From positions 1 to 52,026 of the forward strand of contig NZ_JABXKJ010000072.1 of NCBI RefSeq assembly GCF_017115085.1: DNA of 52,026 nucleotides. Reading direction: 5' to 3'. Numbering within the stretch: position 1 is the stretch's first letter; each line of letters starts with the position of its first letter. Source of the stretch: Nostoc sp. NMS7. GTDB lineage: Bacteria; Cyanobacteriota; Cyanobacteriia; Cyanobacteriales; Nostocaceae. Below are positions 32,162-40,605 of this stretch, in pieces. Under the pieces are notes generated by a model. It was not told the origin of the DNA, made no database searches, and saw only the letters and a program-made list of their open reading frames with translations. The position numbers and the translations under genes were made by a program.

Positions 32162-32470
32162 ACTTTCCCAACGAATCTACCGCAACTGATGCAATAGTTT
32201 CCCAAGCAGTTCGCATAAGACTTGTCGGTTGAAAATAACCTATTCACCAAAAAACTCAGGTATACTGTGGTGTTATCGGATTAGACAGGGCGCGGATTGC
32301 AGGAGCAATATCAGGGATGCTTACTGGCGAGATAATGTTAAAGACTGACCGCATTTGGACGACTTGTAGTGCGTTGGCGACATACAATTTACACCAGGAT
32401 ATAAACCTTACCCGTAAGGTGTTTTTTGTGTCGAATGCAGAGATTTGGATGTGTTGGAGGAGTTGCTAGG
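32162..32470. other. Gene-free stretch before the Rpn-type gene
   Basis: No gene is evident. One frame on the plus strand is open from about 32240 to 32469 (GVIGLDRARIAGAISGML...) without a good start and without a family I can name; it may be a decayed fragment. Composition changes here from the A+T-rich module to the normal background. Confidence 0.3.
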
Positions 32471-33361
32471 ATGATTGACCATGACAGGCTTTTCAAAGAA
32501 TTAATATCTACATTCTTTGTTGAGTTTCTCGATTTATTCCTGCCTCAAGTAGCCAGCCAAATAGACCGCGATTCCATTCAGTTTTTACCCCAAGATGTGT
32601 TTACTGATGTCACATCTGGAGAAAAGAAAGAAATTGATTTGCTGGCGCAGGTGCGTTATCAGCAACAAGACACTTGTTTTTTAATTCACGTTGAAAATCA
32701 ATCTTATACTGAGACAGCATTTGCGAAGCGGATGTTTAAGTATTTTGCGCGTCTCCATGAAAAATATGATTTACCAATTTATCCAGTTGTGATTTTCTCC
32801 TTCGACGAACCAAAACGTACCCAAGCGCAAAATTATCGTGTCACGTTTCCCGATTTAAAGGTGCTGGAATTTCAGTTTGCAGCAATTCAATTAAATCGCC
32901 TAAGTTGGCGGGATTTTCTAACGCAACACAATCCAGTGGCGGCGGCGTTGATGGCGAAGATGAATATTGCGGTGTCAGAACGTCCGCAGGTGAAGGCGGA
33001 ATGTTTGCGGTTGCTGACAACTTTAAGGTTAGACCCAGCGCGGATGCAATTAATTTCTGGATTTGTAGATGTGTACTTGGAACTGAATGCAGCAGAAGAA
33101 GAAGTCTTTCAAGCTGTGGTCGATACAATGGGATTAACTGAGCAGGAGGTATATATGGAAATTGTCACCAGTTGGGAACGGAAAGCAATACAGGTAGAAC
33201 GACGGGCAACTATTACTAAGATTTTAAAGCTGCGCTTTGGGGACATTGATGCTTCTTTAGAAGGCATTATTCCCGCTTTGTTACAATTCTCCCCCGATGA
33301 ATATATGGATTCACTCTTGCAAGCTGACCGTGAGGAGTTATTATCGCGGTTTCAAGGGTAA
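32471..33361 (+). CDS. Rpn/YhgA-like PD-(D/E)XK nuclease with DUF4351 tail
   Basis: From ATG at 32471 (MIDHDRLFKELISTFF) the 296-residue protein matches the Rpn/'transposase YhgA-like' family abundant in cyanobacteria. The nuclease core has QDVFTDVTSGEKKEIDLLAQV (with Glu and Asp) and CFLIHVENQSY (E-x-Q in place of E-x-K), followed by FAKRMFKYFARLHEKY and YPVVIFSF. The C-terminal ~60 residues form a DUF4351 domain (ILKLRFGDIDASLEGIIPALLQFSPDEYMDSLL). Rpn proteins are DNA endonucleases linked to RecA-independent recombination. The upstream part of the frame to 32426 lacks conservation. A second copy of the tail follows. Confidence 0.85.
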   Translation: MIDHDRLFKELISTFFVEFLDLFLPQVASQIDRDSIQFLPQDVFTDVTSGEKKEIDLLAQVRYQQQDTCFLIHVENQSYTETAFAKRMFKYFARLHEKYDLPIYPVVIFSFDEPKRTQAQNYRVTFPDLKVLEFQFAAIQLNRLSWRDFLTQHNPVAAALMAKMNIAVSERPQVKAECLRLLTTLRLDPARMQLISGFVDVYLELNAAEEEVFQAVVDTMGLTEQEVYMEIVTSWERKAIQVERRATITKILKLRFGDIDASLEGIIPALLQFSPDEYMDSLLQADREELLSRFQG

Positions 33362-33367
33362 TCGTAA

Positions 33368-33574
33368 ATGGAATTTGTGACCAGTTGGCAAGAGGAAGGT
33401 GCAGAAGCCGAACGAAGAAAAGTCATTTCCGGGCTTTTGAAGTTACGATTTGGTAATTTAGATGCTGAGTTAGAGGCGATTATTCCTCAATTAATGCAGT
33501 TATCTAGGGAAGAATATCTTGGCTTACTTTTACAGGCTGACCGTGAGGAATTATTATCGCGGTTTCAAAGGTAA
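33368..33574 (+). pseudogene. Duplicated DUF4351 tail of the Rpn-type gene
   Basis: The 68-residue frame MEFVTSWQEEGAEAERRKVI...LLKLRFGNLDAELEAIIPQL..SREEYLGLLLQADREELLSRFQ repeats the last ~70 residues of the preceding gene (MEIVTSWERKAIQ...ending LLQADREELLSRFQ). It starts 7 bases after the preceding stop. Clear divergence between copies suggests an old duplication or decay of a second gene of which only the tail remains. It could be expressed as a small protein. Confidence 0.7.
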
Positions 33575-33634
33575 TCGTAATTTGATAAAAGCGCCTATAC
33601 TATTTTACGCATTTAAATAATCTCCTTTACCACT

Positions 33635-36600
33635 TTAGTTCAACTCTATATCCTGACTGCTAATATGGTGTCCATTATGTGATACATCATGTTTTCTGTG
33701 AAGTAATCGTTCTCTCTTTAAAATCATCGCTTCTAGCTCACTGGCACGTTCTTCTGAAAGTGGAAATATCTCCTCACCCGTCTGTAGATTACCTCGACAA
33801 ATCGTCCGCTTACCTTCATTCCGCACAATGAAATCACCACTGGGTTGCACATAAGCAGTCCAATGGCTACCTATCTTAAACTGCTCAATTTCATTACTTG
33901 CAGATTGATTGGCTTGTCGCTGTTCTTTTGTAGTAGCGATCGCCCCTACTAAATTATCAAACATTTCTTTACGCCAGAGTTCCCGGTGAATGGCTCGGAA
34001 TTGCCCAGCAGTATCTAACTTTGGTTCTGATTCCGGTAATGGAACTTCTGGCAGATTGATTGACTCAGGATTAACTTTGAGGATAATACTAGACCCATCT
34101 GGTTGCAAAGTAGCGGCAAATGTGGCACCAATCGGCAGTTTCGGGCTGTCAGGAGCAAAAGTACCTAAATTCTTGCCATCAATCTGTAATATCGGTGTAC
34201 CGTTGTAACGATAAAACTCTGGATGAGATTCGGGTAACTCAAAAACTCCCACTTCCAAAGTAAGACTGCGCTTTTTCCATTGCTTATTAGCAAAGTTTTC
34301 ATTGGCAAAGTGGTTGTATTTGATACCCAACACTTTAATTTCATCAAACTGAAAATCCTGAAGTTGTTGACATACTTCCTCTGTAAACAGGTTATATGCC
34401 AAAGCACCAACACCTGAATCCTGACGTGATGTTGCCCAACTATGATCTGCGGGAGGAATAATTCTCAAATCCAAGGTGATATTAAGTTCATCTAAATCGT
34501 TAATGTTTTCACCAAATTTAGCTGCTAATTTATCAACTACTTTGGGGGATAAGTCTTTTAAAGCAAATTCAATCAGAGGTAATTGAGGATGAATAGTGGC
34601 ATCAAATTTAATTCCCTTTTGTTCTAAAGATTCTTTCCATTTAATAGCACCTGCACCGAAAGGAACACTCAAAACATAAATATCCTGTGGTAATGCAACG
34701 CTTGGCAGTTCATAATCGTGCTGAAACGAAAACGTAATTTCCATCTGTTCTGCCAGCTTTAAACAGTCTTTGCGATGCCGATCTAATTCTGGACGGGTGT
34801 GTTGTGTATGCCACAGTGCGGCTGCGCCTTCTGTGCGAGACGCTACGCATTGACTGAGCCTGTCCGCACGACTTACAAATCGTTCCTCTGAAGTGGGGAA
34901 TAATTCATCAATTTCCGCCCGATAGCTTTCGTAGAGCTTCCCTAGTTCCTCATTAAAGGCTTCCCTGTCATCTCCCACCCGTTCCTTAATCTCGTCTCTA
35001 GCTTGCTGAAACCTTGTTTTCAGTTCTTCTGCCCATTCCAAGGCATCTACAGATAGCGTCTCTTTGGGAAACAGGTAGCGAAATTCATGCCTATCTCTGC
35101 TGCGAATGCGTGTTGGTTCCCACAAAGGATTGACTACAACTCTTGCAATGACGTTGATTGAGCCAGGAGCATCCGCAGGCATGGCAAAGGAGCGATAAAG
35201 CCGTTCATCTTTTTTAAAGTCAAAGAAGTAACTGGGGTGAGACTCTGACCATTTTTTGGCATCGGCGAGCAAATTTTCCCCACCTATTTCTTTGATATCT
35301 TCCAATCTTTCTGCACTTTTGGGCGAATCTACCTCAACCTGAAGTGCCTGAAATAGGCGGTTTAGCAACTTCCTTTGTCGTCTGCCAAATCGCTCCACAT
35401 TCTCACTGTCTTGGGGCATTGATGACTGTACACGTCCAATGTTTGTTGCTACCAGCCCTACTTTATTTTGACTGCTGGCAGCAGCAATGTCTGCTAAATT
35501 TTTGTATTTTAAGTTGCCTTCTTCATCTGTGATTTCCGTATACGCCAGCTTAGGGCGTTGTTTAACTGGCTCAAATCGTCCCGGTTCACCTGCGCGGAGA
35601 GTTTCTTGAGCAATATTAGGCAGTTTACTGGCAGGGCTGACCATTAATTGGTCGCCGTCAAAATCGGCTTGGTGGTATTCCTCGGCATCTTTGGGGTGAA
35701 TCCAAACTACATTGCGAGTTTTCTTCAATTCTGGGTCGTGGATGTTTTGGTAGAGGCGGATGTTGTCTGAATTGACGATGGGGTAACGGGTGAGAATGAC
35801 ATCTCCTTCCGGTAGATGGGGTACACAGATTGTGCCACGAGTTAGGCGATCGCACGGCATTGCCATACCCGAATTATGGTTGTATCCACCCTTGATTGCT
35901 AAGTCACGCCATTGATTGGCTATGTAATCGGTAGCAAACTTGCGGAATTTGGGGGTTTCAATCAATTGACCATATTTATCGCTGCGTAATAGGGAAATCC
36001 AGCGAGATTCCTGTGCTTGATTGTTAGCATTACCCTCAATTTCGTTAAAAGCTTCTTCTGACTGCTCTTGCTGCGATCGCTGTTGTTTGTCATATTGTTG
36101 GATGATATATTTTGCCAACACCAAGGGATTGCGCTGCAACTCGGCAAGTCCTCTAGCTTTTTCTTCGGTGGGTTTGCTCAAATCTTGTTTGATTGCTTCT
36201 TCTGAGTACCAAATGGTAAACTGCCAACTATTATCGTAGCTGGTGGCTTTGGCGTTACCTCGATTACCGATTACCGCTTGGGGAAACTCATAGTCACCGC
36301 AGGGTATTAAGTTTTTGAGTTCTGACTTTTTAATGCCTTTAATTGAGGAACGATCCATAATGATGTCGTAGCCTTCTTTACGAGACGCTACGGGAACGGC
36401 ATCAGTCAAAGTCGCATCAGGTAGGAAAGTACCTTTGGATAAGAAGCTGGTTTTTGGGCACTGAGAATTATCTGGTTCAGCCCAATTACTCCTCCACGCA
36501 AACCGAAATTGGAATGGACAGTTGCCTTCTCCTCCCAATTGTTTGGCAAGTTGGGGCGAAATCTTGCCGTGACAGTCTCCTGTTTTATAATGAGCATACT

Positions 36601-37081
36601 GTGGGTCTTCAAAGTCCACAATTTTAACTCGCAGCCCTGTAAAAGTTTCTGAGCCTTTGTAGCAATTGCTAACTAGCAAAGAACCATAGCGACAGGCAGT
36701 ATCCGGTTCTGTAGCGAATAAGCGTCTAATTTTTTTATGCAGTGAACCATCAGCAAAGTAATAACTATTGCCAGAACTGAAAGCTAGCTTGCGTCGGATT
36801 CCATCCTGAAAGGTTCTTTGTCTTAAATGGTTGGCATCTGGGTTTTTACTGTCAATTTTAACCAGTAGTAGAGATTGTAAATCTTCTGCTTCAAACATCT
36901 GTTCGAGCAGAGAATTTTTAATGATTTCTGGTTCAGATAAATATCTCCCCTTACCATTGTTATACGACCCATCAAAGATAGGTATACTCAGACCAGAACC
37001 TTCTAAGACTCTAGTGGTTAAATCCATTACCAATAATCTATTAGATAGCTTATCTAGCAAGCATGAGACTCCAATATTCAC
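33635..37081 (-). CDS. Two-barrel RNA polymerase-like protein with eukaryotic-RdRP-type motifs
   Basis: An 1148-residue protein. Residues 470-481 read HQADFDGDQLMV, the metal-binding DFDGD loop of the second double-psi beta-barrel of RNA polymerase beta' (NADFDGDQMAV). Preceding it are GDVILTRYPIV near 426-436, SDNIRLYQNIHDPEL near 438-452 and VVWIHP near 458-463, arranged as in eukaryotic RNA-silencing RdRPs (G.V...RNP...D.R...A...P.L...VVF...DLDGD). Earlier blocks YKTGDCHGKISPQLAKQLG at 165-183, FQFRF near 190, KGTFLPD at 216-222 and DRSSIKGIKK at 243-252 also recall the DG.GKIS..LA, QIR and R.SM.K blocks of that family. The remaining 650 residues are unassigned. Starts at 37081 (GTG) or 37027 (ATG) are possible. 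Dispersed repeats encode VASRKEG and VASRTEG. Predicted role: transcription, priming or RNA synthesis for the element. Confidence 0.75.
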   Translation of the reverse strand: MNIGVSCLLDKLSNRLLVMDLTTRVLEGSGLSIPIFDGSYNNGKGRYLSEPEIIKNSLLEQMFEAEDLQSLLLVKIDSKNPDANHLRQRTFQDGIRRKLAFSSGNSYYFADGSLHKKIRRLFATEPDTACRYGSLLVSNCYKGSETFTGLRVKIVDFEDPQYAHYKTGDCHGKISPQLAKQLGGEGNCPFQFRFAWRSNWAEPDNSQCPKTSFLSKGTFLPDATLTDAVPVASRKEGYDIIMDRSSIKGIKKSELKNLIPCGDYEFPQAVIGNRGNAKATSYDNSWQFTIWYSEEAIKQDLSKPTEEKARGLAELQRNPLVLAKYIIQQYDKQQRSQQEQSEEAFNEIEGNANNQAQESRWISLLRSDKYGQLIETPKFRKFATDYIANQWRDLAIKGGYNHNSGMAMPCDRLTRGTICVPHLPEGDVILTRYPIVNSDNIRLYQNIHDPELKKTRNVVWIHPKDAEEYHQADFDGDQLMVSPASKLPNIAQETLRAGEPGRFEPVKQRPKLAYTEITDEEGNLKYKNLADIAAASSQNKVGLVATNIGRVQSSMPQDSENVERFGRRQRKLLNRLFQALQVEVDSPKSAERLEDIKEIGGENLLADAKKWSESHPSYFFDFKKDERLYRSFAMPADAPGSINVIARVVVNPLWEPTRIRSRDRHEFRYLFPKETLSVDALEWAEELKTRFQQARDEIKERVGDDREAFNEELGKLYESYRAEIDELFPTSEERFVSRADRLSQCVASRTEGAAALWHTQHTRPELDRHRKDCLKLAEQMEITFSFQHDYELPSVALPQDIYVLSVPFGAGAIKWKESLEQKGIKFDATIHPQLPLIEFALKDLSPKVVDKLAAKFGENINDLDELNITLDLRIIPPADHSWATSRQDSGVGALAYNLFTEEVCQQLQDFQFDEIKVLGIKYNHFANENFANKQWKKRSLTLEVGVFELPESHPEFYRYNGTPILQIDGKNLGTFAPDSPKLPIGATFAATLQPDGSSIILKVNPESINLPEVPLPESEPKLDTAGQFRAIHRELWRKEMFDNLVGAIATTKEQRQANQSASNEIEQFKIGSHWTAYVQPSGDFIVRNEGKRTICRGNLQTGEEIFPLSEERASELEAMILKRERLLHRKHDVSHNGHHISSQDIELN

Positions 37082-37279
37082 CTTGGCACGAAATTACACT
37101 CGATAAAATCATCCAAGTGGATAATTTACTGATTTCATGGCAGACGGTATTTTATACGGTATTAGCTCTGCTAGCAGACTTCCAAGAAAGTTAAATAGCT
37201 GAATAGGGCTTTTAATCGTATTATCATTGTTTTACTGTGTTACTTAAGATACACAATTTTGAAGCTACCACTAGATTTT

Positions 37280-37606
37280 ATGAATAAAAGAGTTCAACGA
37301 TTAGAAGATGGTTTATTAGTAATGCTTTATGACGATGACCCAGATTCACCAGGAGATGAGTTGATCACTCCTTCTGATGATATATCGCAAGATGAGCATT
37401 ACCCCGAATATGCTCATCTCAAATCTGGCGAAAGCATAATAATTAAGAAAAATCCTATCAAACCTACATCAGGTTATTATTGTCCAAGTAGATATGAAGA
37501 TTTAGATGAATTTCTCAATAGCGATCCTGGGGCAATTGATCGACTAGGTGATCAAAGTTCAACTACTCGTGGTTGGCGTCCACCTGAACCAGATGAATCT
37601 TGGTAA
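37280..37606 (+). CDS. Hypothetical acidic protein
   Basis: From ATG at 37280 it reads MNKRVQRLEDGLLVMLYDDDPD and is 108 residues long; a TTG seven codons upstream is less likely. It is rich in Asp, Pro and Ser (GDELITPSDDISQDEHYPEY), with SGYYCPSRYEDLDEFLNSDP in the middle and WRPPEPDESW at the end. I do not recognise the family. No ribosome binding site is clear. Composition is protein-like and the frame is alone, so a gene is plausible. Confidence 0.45.
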   Translation: MNKRVQRLEDGLLVMLYDDDPDSPGDELITPSDDISQDEHYPEYAHLKSGESIIIKKNPIKPTSGYYCPSRYEDLDEFLNSDPGAIDRLGDQSSTTRGWRPPEPDESW

Positions 37607-37629
37607 AACGTCCCTTAAGAGTCACCCAC

Positions 37630-37761
37630 TAATAAGTCAATACAGTTCAGTTAAACATTTCTTGTTTCTCTTTCTTCTCTTCCTTTGCGTCCTTGGCGGT
37701 TCCTTAAAAAAATTGACTTTGACAAAGAGTTAAGCCTTAACTGAACCGTATTGACTAATAA
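37630..37761. mobile_element. MITE with ~19-bp inverted ends and TAATAA target duplication
   Basis: GTCAATACAGTTCAGTTAA at 37636-37654 recurs inverted at 37737-37755 with one mismatch. The 120-bp element is bounded by TAATAA on both sides (37630-37635 and 37756-37761), which looks like a target-site duplication. The inside is pyrimidine-rich (CTTTGCGTCCTTGGCGG) with no coding capacity. This is the best-formed MITE in the window. Confidence 0.7.
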
Positions 37762-37934
37762 GTTACTTTTTAGAATAGCTGAAAGCCTTGATTATCGGGT
37801 TTTTTGATAAAATAGGTAAGTTATTTCAGCGCGAGTCCTTAATCTCGATCTACCCAATTTTCTATGTGAATAACATTTTTGAACAAGCTGTTTCCCCAGT
37901 TAAAAAAAGAAGAATTATGAATTATGAATCGATG

Positions 37935-38260
37935 AGTGGGGGATTTTGACCCACACTTCGACAAAGCTCAGTGACCGCCACTCGATTGTTGCACCACGAA
38001 ATTCAAAATTTGGTGTGGTGTTTCACCATTTATTCAGATGCTCTCTACGAGACGCTACACGTAGCTTGTCCTCCGCAGGAGTACGCGAACTCGCTCTAAG
38101 CGTTGGCGCAGGCTCTCGTAGAGAAGCTATGCCGAAGGCGTTGCCTCTCGTTCGCGTAGCGTCTCCCCTTGGGAGAAGAGAAGGCTTTACGCTGCTCTAT
38201 CCGCCACTCGTACAGAATTCATTCTGAATTCTGACTCCTGACTCCTGAATTCTGATTGGT
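37935..38260. repeat. Cluster of dispersed repeats and STRR-like words
   Basis: Positions 38041-38175 contain TCTCTACGAGACGCTACACG, GGCTCTCGTAGAGAAGCTAT and TTCGCGTAGCGTCTCCCC, several of which pair with each other, and 38219-38255 contain tandem CTGACTCCTGAATTCTG words. The last part forms the 3' end of the kinase gene on the minus strand. Apart from this and the MITE, 37607-38196 has no convincing gene; a 282-base plus-strand frame here is made of repeats. Confidence 0.75.
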
Positions 38261-39372
38261 AAATAAACTGTGAATATACTGCCTTTCCCTACAGTCGATG
38301 AAACAGAGATATTTCCCTGATGGGCTTCAACAATTTGACGGGACAAATATAATCCTAAACCGTTCCCCCGACGTTGATGCTTGCCCTGTCGAAAGCGATC
38401 AAATAAGAGTAATTGTTCTTCTGGATTCATGCCAATACCTGTATCCTCTACTTCAATCGTTACCCCTTGAACAGTGGAATTGAGGCGAACTTCTACTGAC
38501 CCAGTATCACTGAAGCGAATGGCATTACCAACTAAGTTAGTGATTAGTCGGCGTAGTTCCAGGCGATCGCCTCTAACCCTAACTAAAGAAGCTTCAGTAC
38601 CCTTTGTCAAGACAGCTTTGAGAGTTAAATGTTTAACATCAGCCAAAGGCATTAGTTCTTGGACTACTTGCTGACATAATTCCCACAGGTCAACCACAAA
38701 GAAATCCAAAGTTTTGCCTCCAGCTTCATACTGGTAAACTTCTAACAAGGTATCGACCATTGACAACAAAGTTTGGTTACTCTGAGCCATTTGTTCTAAA
38801 GATTCACGCATTGCTGATAAGGTATTGCCAAAAACACCTCTTTGCAGCAACTTCAGGAATTGGTCAGCAGCTATCAACGGAGTTCGCAGGTCGTGAGTGA
38901 GGCGGGTCACATAATCTTCCCGTCGTTGACTGAGAAACAGTTGTTCGTTCATACTGTGTTTTAGTCTCAACAAAGCCCGCACCCTGGACAGTAATTCCTT
39001 CTTATCTACCGGCTTGCGAATAAATTCGTCTGCACCTGCATCTAAACCTTTGACGACACTTGATTTTTCATACCCTGTCACCAGCAAAATTGGGATAAAA
39101 GGTAAGTTTGAGTTGTGCTTAATTTGCTGGGTAACTTCATAGCCATCCATATCCGGCATCACCACATCTAGCAGTACCAAATCGGGAGGAGATTCGGCAA
39201 TTTTTACCAATGCTTCAGCACCACTGTCGGCTATGGTCACGTTGTATCCCTTCAGCTTCAAAGTGACTTGCAGCAAGCGGAGGCTGTCAGCTGAGTCATC
39301 CACCAGCAGAATTTTTTGGTTTTTTTGTTCTGAAGTTATATTCCAAGATAAAGTGTTCTTCATAAAACGCAA
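38197..39372 (-). CDS. Response regulator-histidine kinase hybrid
   Basis: A 391-residue soluble protein: receiver domain first (KILLVDDSADS, phosphoacceptor Asp in LVLLDVVMPDMDGYE, Lys in FIRKPVDKKEL), then HisKA with the phosphorylatable His in RLTHDLRTPL, and HATPase_c with N box LRRLITNLVGNAIRF, G1 VEDTGIGM, F FDRFRQG and G2 GNGLGLYLSRQIV. No membrane segment or sensor domain, so input is through the receiver or protein contacts. The last ~18 residues (RIQESGVRIQNEFCTSGG) are encoded by STRR/dispersed repeats and are not conserved. The gene is divergent from a NarL-type regulator at 39807, a plausible partner. The longer start MRFMKN and the internal ATG are near each other. Confidence 0.9.
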   Translation of the reverse strand: MRFMKNTLSWNITSEQKNQKILLVDDSADSLRLLQVTLKLKGYNVTIADSGAEALVKIAESPPDLVLLDVVMPDMDGYEVTQQIKHNSNLPFIPILLVTGYEKSSVVKGLDAGADEFIRKPVDKKELLSRVRALLRLKHSMNEQLFLSQRREDYVTRLTHDLRTPLIAADQFLKLLQRGVFGNTLSAMRESLEQMAQSNQTLLSMVDTLLEVYQYEAGGKTLDFFVVDLWELCQQVVQELMPLADVKHLTLKAVLTKGTEASLVRVRGDRLELRRLITNLVGNAIRFSDTGSVEVRLNSTVQGVTIEVEDTGIGMNPEEQLLLFDRFRQGKHQRRGNGLGLYLSRQIVEAHQGNISVSSTVGKGSIFTVYLPIRIQESGVRIQNEFCTSGG

Positions 39373-39806
39373 TTGTTAATCTGCCTATGTGTAAGAGCCA
39401 GGATTCTCGGTTAGAGATAAGCTGCATCCTCCTATGGGTGTGATGTGGACACAGGTCAAAATAAACTGTGTTGCTTTCAGTCTAACTTCAGTACTTTTAT
39501 ATTTTTTTATACTTTGGGAAGATTTTTTCAGAGAATTTTCAGATTAAACCATGTCCATTTTGAACACTGGAGCTTTTTCAACAGCTAGTTGAGATATGTA
39601 GCCGATGATATATCAACTTTTCAGCCAATACTGTAAAAATTACTGGTTTCAACCTGGATCAGGTTTAATAACATTGAAATGCCGCTTTGCATCTCAATAG
39701 CCACATTTTGGCTGAATAGCTAAAATTTTTCGTCCAATGGAGTAATCCTTTGCTTAAAACCATATTCGACAATTAGAAAAGTATAGTTACCAAGCTGCTG
39801 AGGTAA
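39373..39806. other. Gene-free divergent region of the two-component pair
   Basis: No gene is evident in these 434 bases. The region must hold the promoters of the divergent kinase and NarL-type regulator. It is A+T-rich, and GAGGTAA at about 39793-39799 serves as ribosome binding site for the regulator. No clear operator palindrome was found. Confidence 0.4.
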
Positions 39807-40529
39807 ATGATGGGAGATATTCGAGTGGTAATTATTGAAGACCACAGCTTAACGCGGATTGGGATGCGTAGTTCTCTCAACGAGCAAGAAGGTATTCAAG
39901 TCGTGGGTGATGAAGCTACAGCGTCCAATGGGCTGAAACTGCTCCAAAGCACAAAACCAGACATAGCGATCATTGATATTGGCTTGCCGGATAGAGACGG
40001 GATATGGCTGGTGCAGCAGTTTCGGGAATCTCTGACACCGGAAACAGCAGTACAGACAAAAGTAATGATGCTCACTTCCTTTGCCAAAGAGCAGATGGTA
40101 CTGGCAGCGTTTGCAGCCGGGGCAGACTCTTATTGTGTGAAGACAATTAAGTTCGAGTTGTTGTTGGAAGCGCTGCATATCACCCATGAAGGTCAGTCGT
40201 GGATTGATCCAGCGATCGCTCGTATTGTTCTCAAGCATACTCGTCAAGGAGCGGCGGCGGCGGTAAAACCGAATGCTACTCAGACGGTGACGATCTCTGC
40301 AATTGATCCAGAGCAAGCAAGCATTCTGCAAGCAGATCCATTGACAAATCGGGAACTGCAAGTCTTGGAGTTAATTGTCCAAGGCTATAGCAATAACGAG
40401 ATTGCCCAGAAACTCTATCTCAGCTTGGGAAGTGTAAAAGTATATGTGCGTGGGGTTTTGAACAAGCTTTGTGCAAGCGATCGCACTCAAGCGGCAGTAT
40501 TAGCTTTACGGGCTGGTTTGCTCAATTGA
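39807..40529 (+). CDS. NarL/FixJ-type response regulator
   Basis: A 240-residue transcription regulator. The receiver has VVIIEDHSLTRIG (acidic pocket), Asp in DIAIIDIGLPDRDG and MLTSF; the position of the conserved Lys is VKTIKFELL. A linker with Ala/Thr leads to a LuxR-type helix-turn-helix: LTNRELQVLELIVQGYSNNEIAQKLYLSLGSVKVYVRGVLNKL. ATG at 39807 follows GAGG at about 6 bases; the second ATG at 39810 is equally possible. It is divergent from a hybrid kinase, so the two may form a phosphorelay. DNA targets are unknown. A hairpin follows the stop. Confidence 0.92.
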   Translation: MMGDIRVVIIEDHSLTRIGMRSSLNEQEGIQVVGDEATASNGLKLLQSTKPDIAIIDIGLPDRDGIWLVQQFRESLTPETAVQTKVMMLTSFAKEQMVLAAFAAGADSYCVKTIKFELLLEALHITHEGQSWIDPAIARIVLKHTRQGAAAAVKPNATQTVTISAIDPEQASILQADPLTNRELQVLELIVQGYSNNEIAQKLYLSLGSVKVYVRGVLNKLCASDRTQAAVLALRAGLLN

Positions 40530-40532
40530 AGT

Positions 40533-40558
40533 CACTGTACAATTGCTACTGTACAGTG
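40533..40558 (+). terminator. Hairpin after the NarL-type regulator
   Basis: CACTGTACA at 40533-40541 pairs with TGTACAGTG at 40550-40558 around 8 bases, starting 4 bases after the stop codon. No T-run follows, so it is a probable but not classical terminator. The convergent ThiF gene ends at 40606; between them is a dispersed repeat (about 40583-40613). Confidence 0.5.
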
Positions 40559-40605
40559 CTTGGTTGTTAACTTAAGAGGGGAGCGATGTCTACGACGGCC
40601 TACGC

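Noticed and set aside
32240..32469. Open plus-strand frame reading GVIGLDRARIAGAISGML
   Set aside because: No start codon near its beginning and no recognised family; at most a decayed fragment.
33635..37081. Reading as a fragment of host rpoC1/rpoC2
   Set aside because: Apart from the DFDGD loop, the conserved beta' regions (for example the zinc finger and bridge/trigger regions in the usual order) are not recognisable, and surrounding blocks look more like the RdRP family.
37946..38227. 93-codon plus-strand frame
   Set aside because: Made of dispersed repeats (CTCTACGAGACGC and relatives) and ends inside the kinase gene on the other strand.
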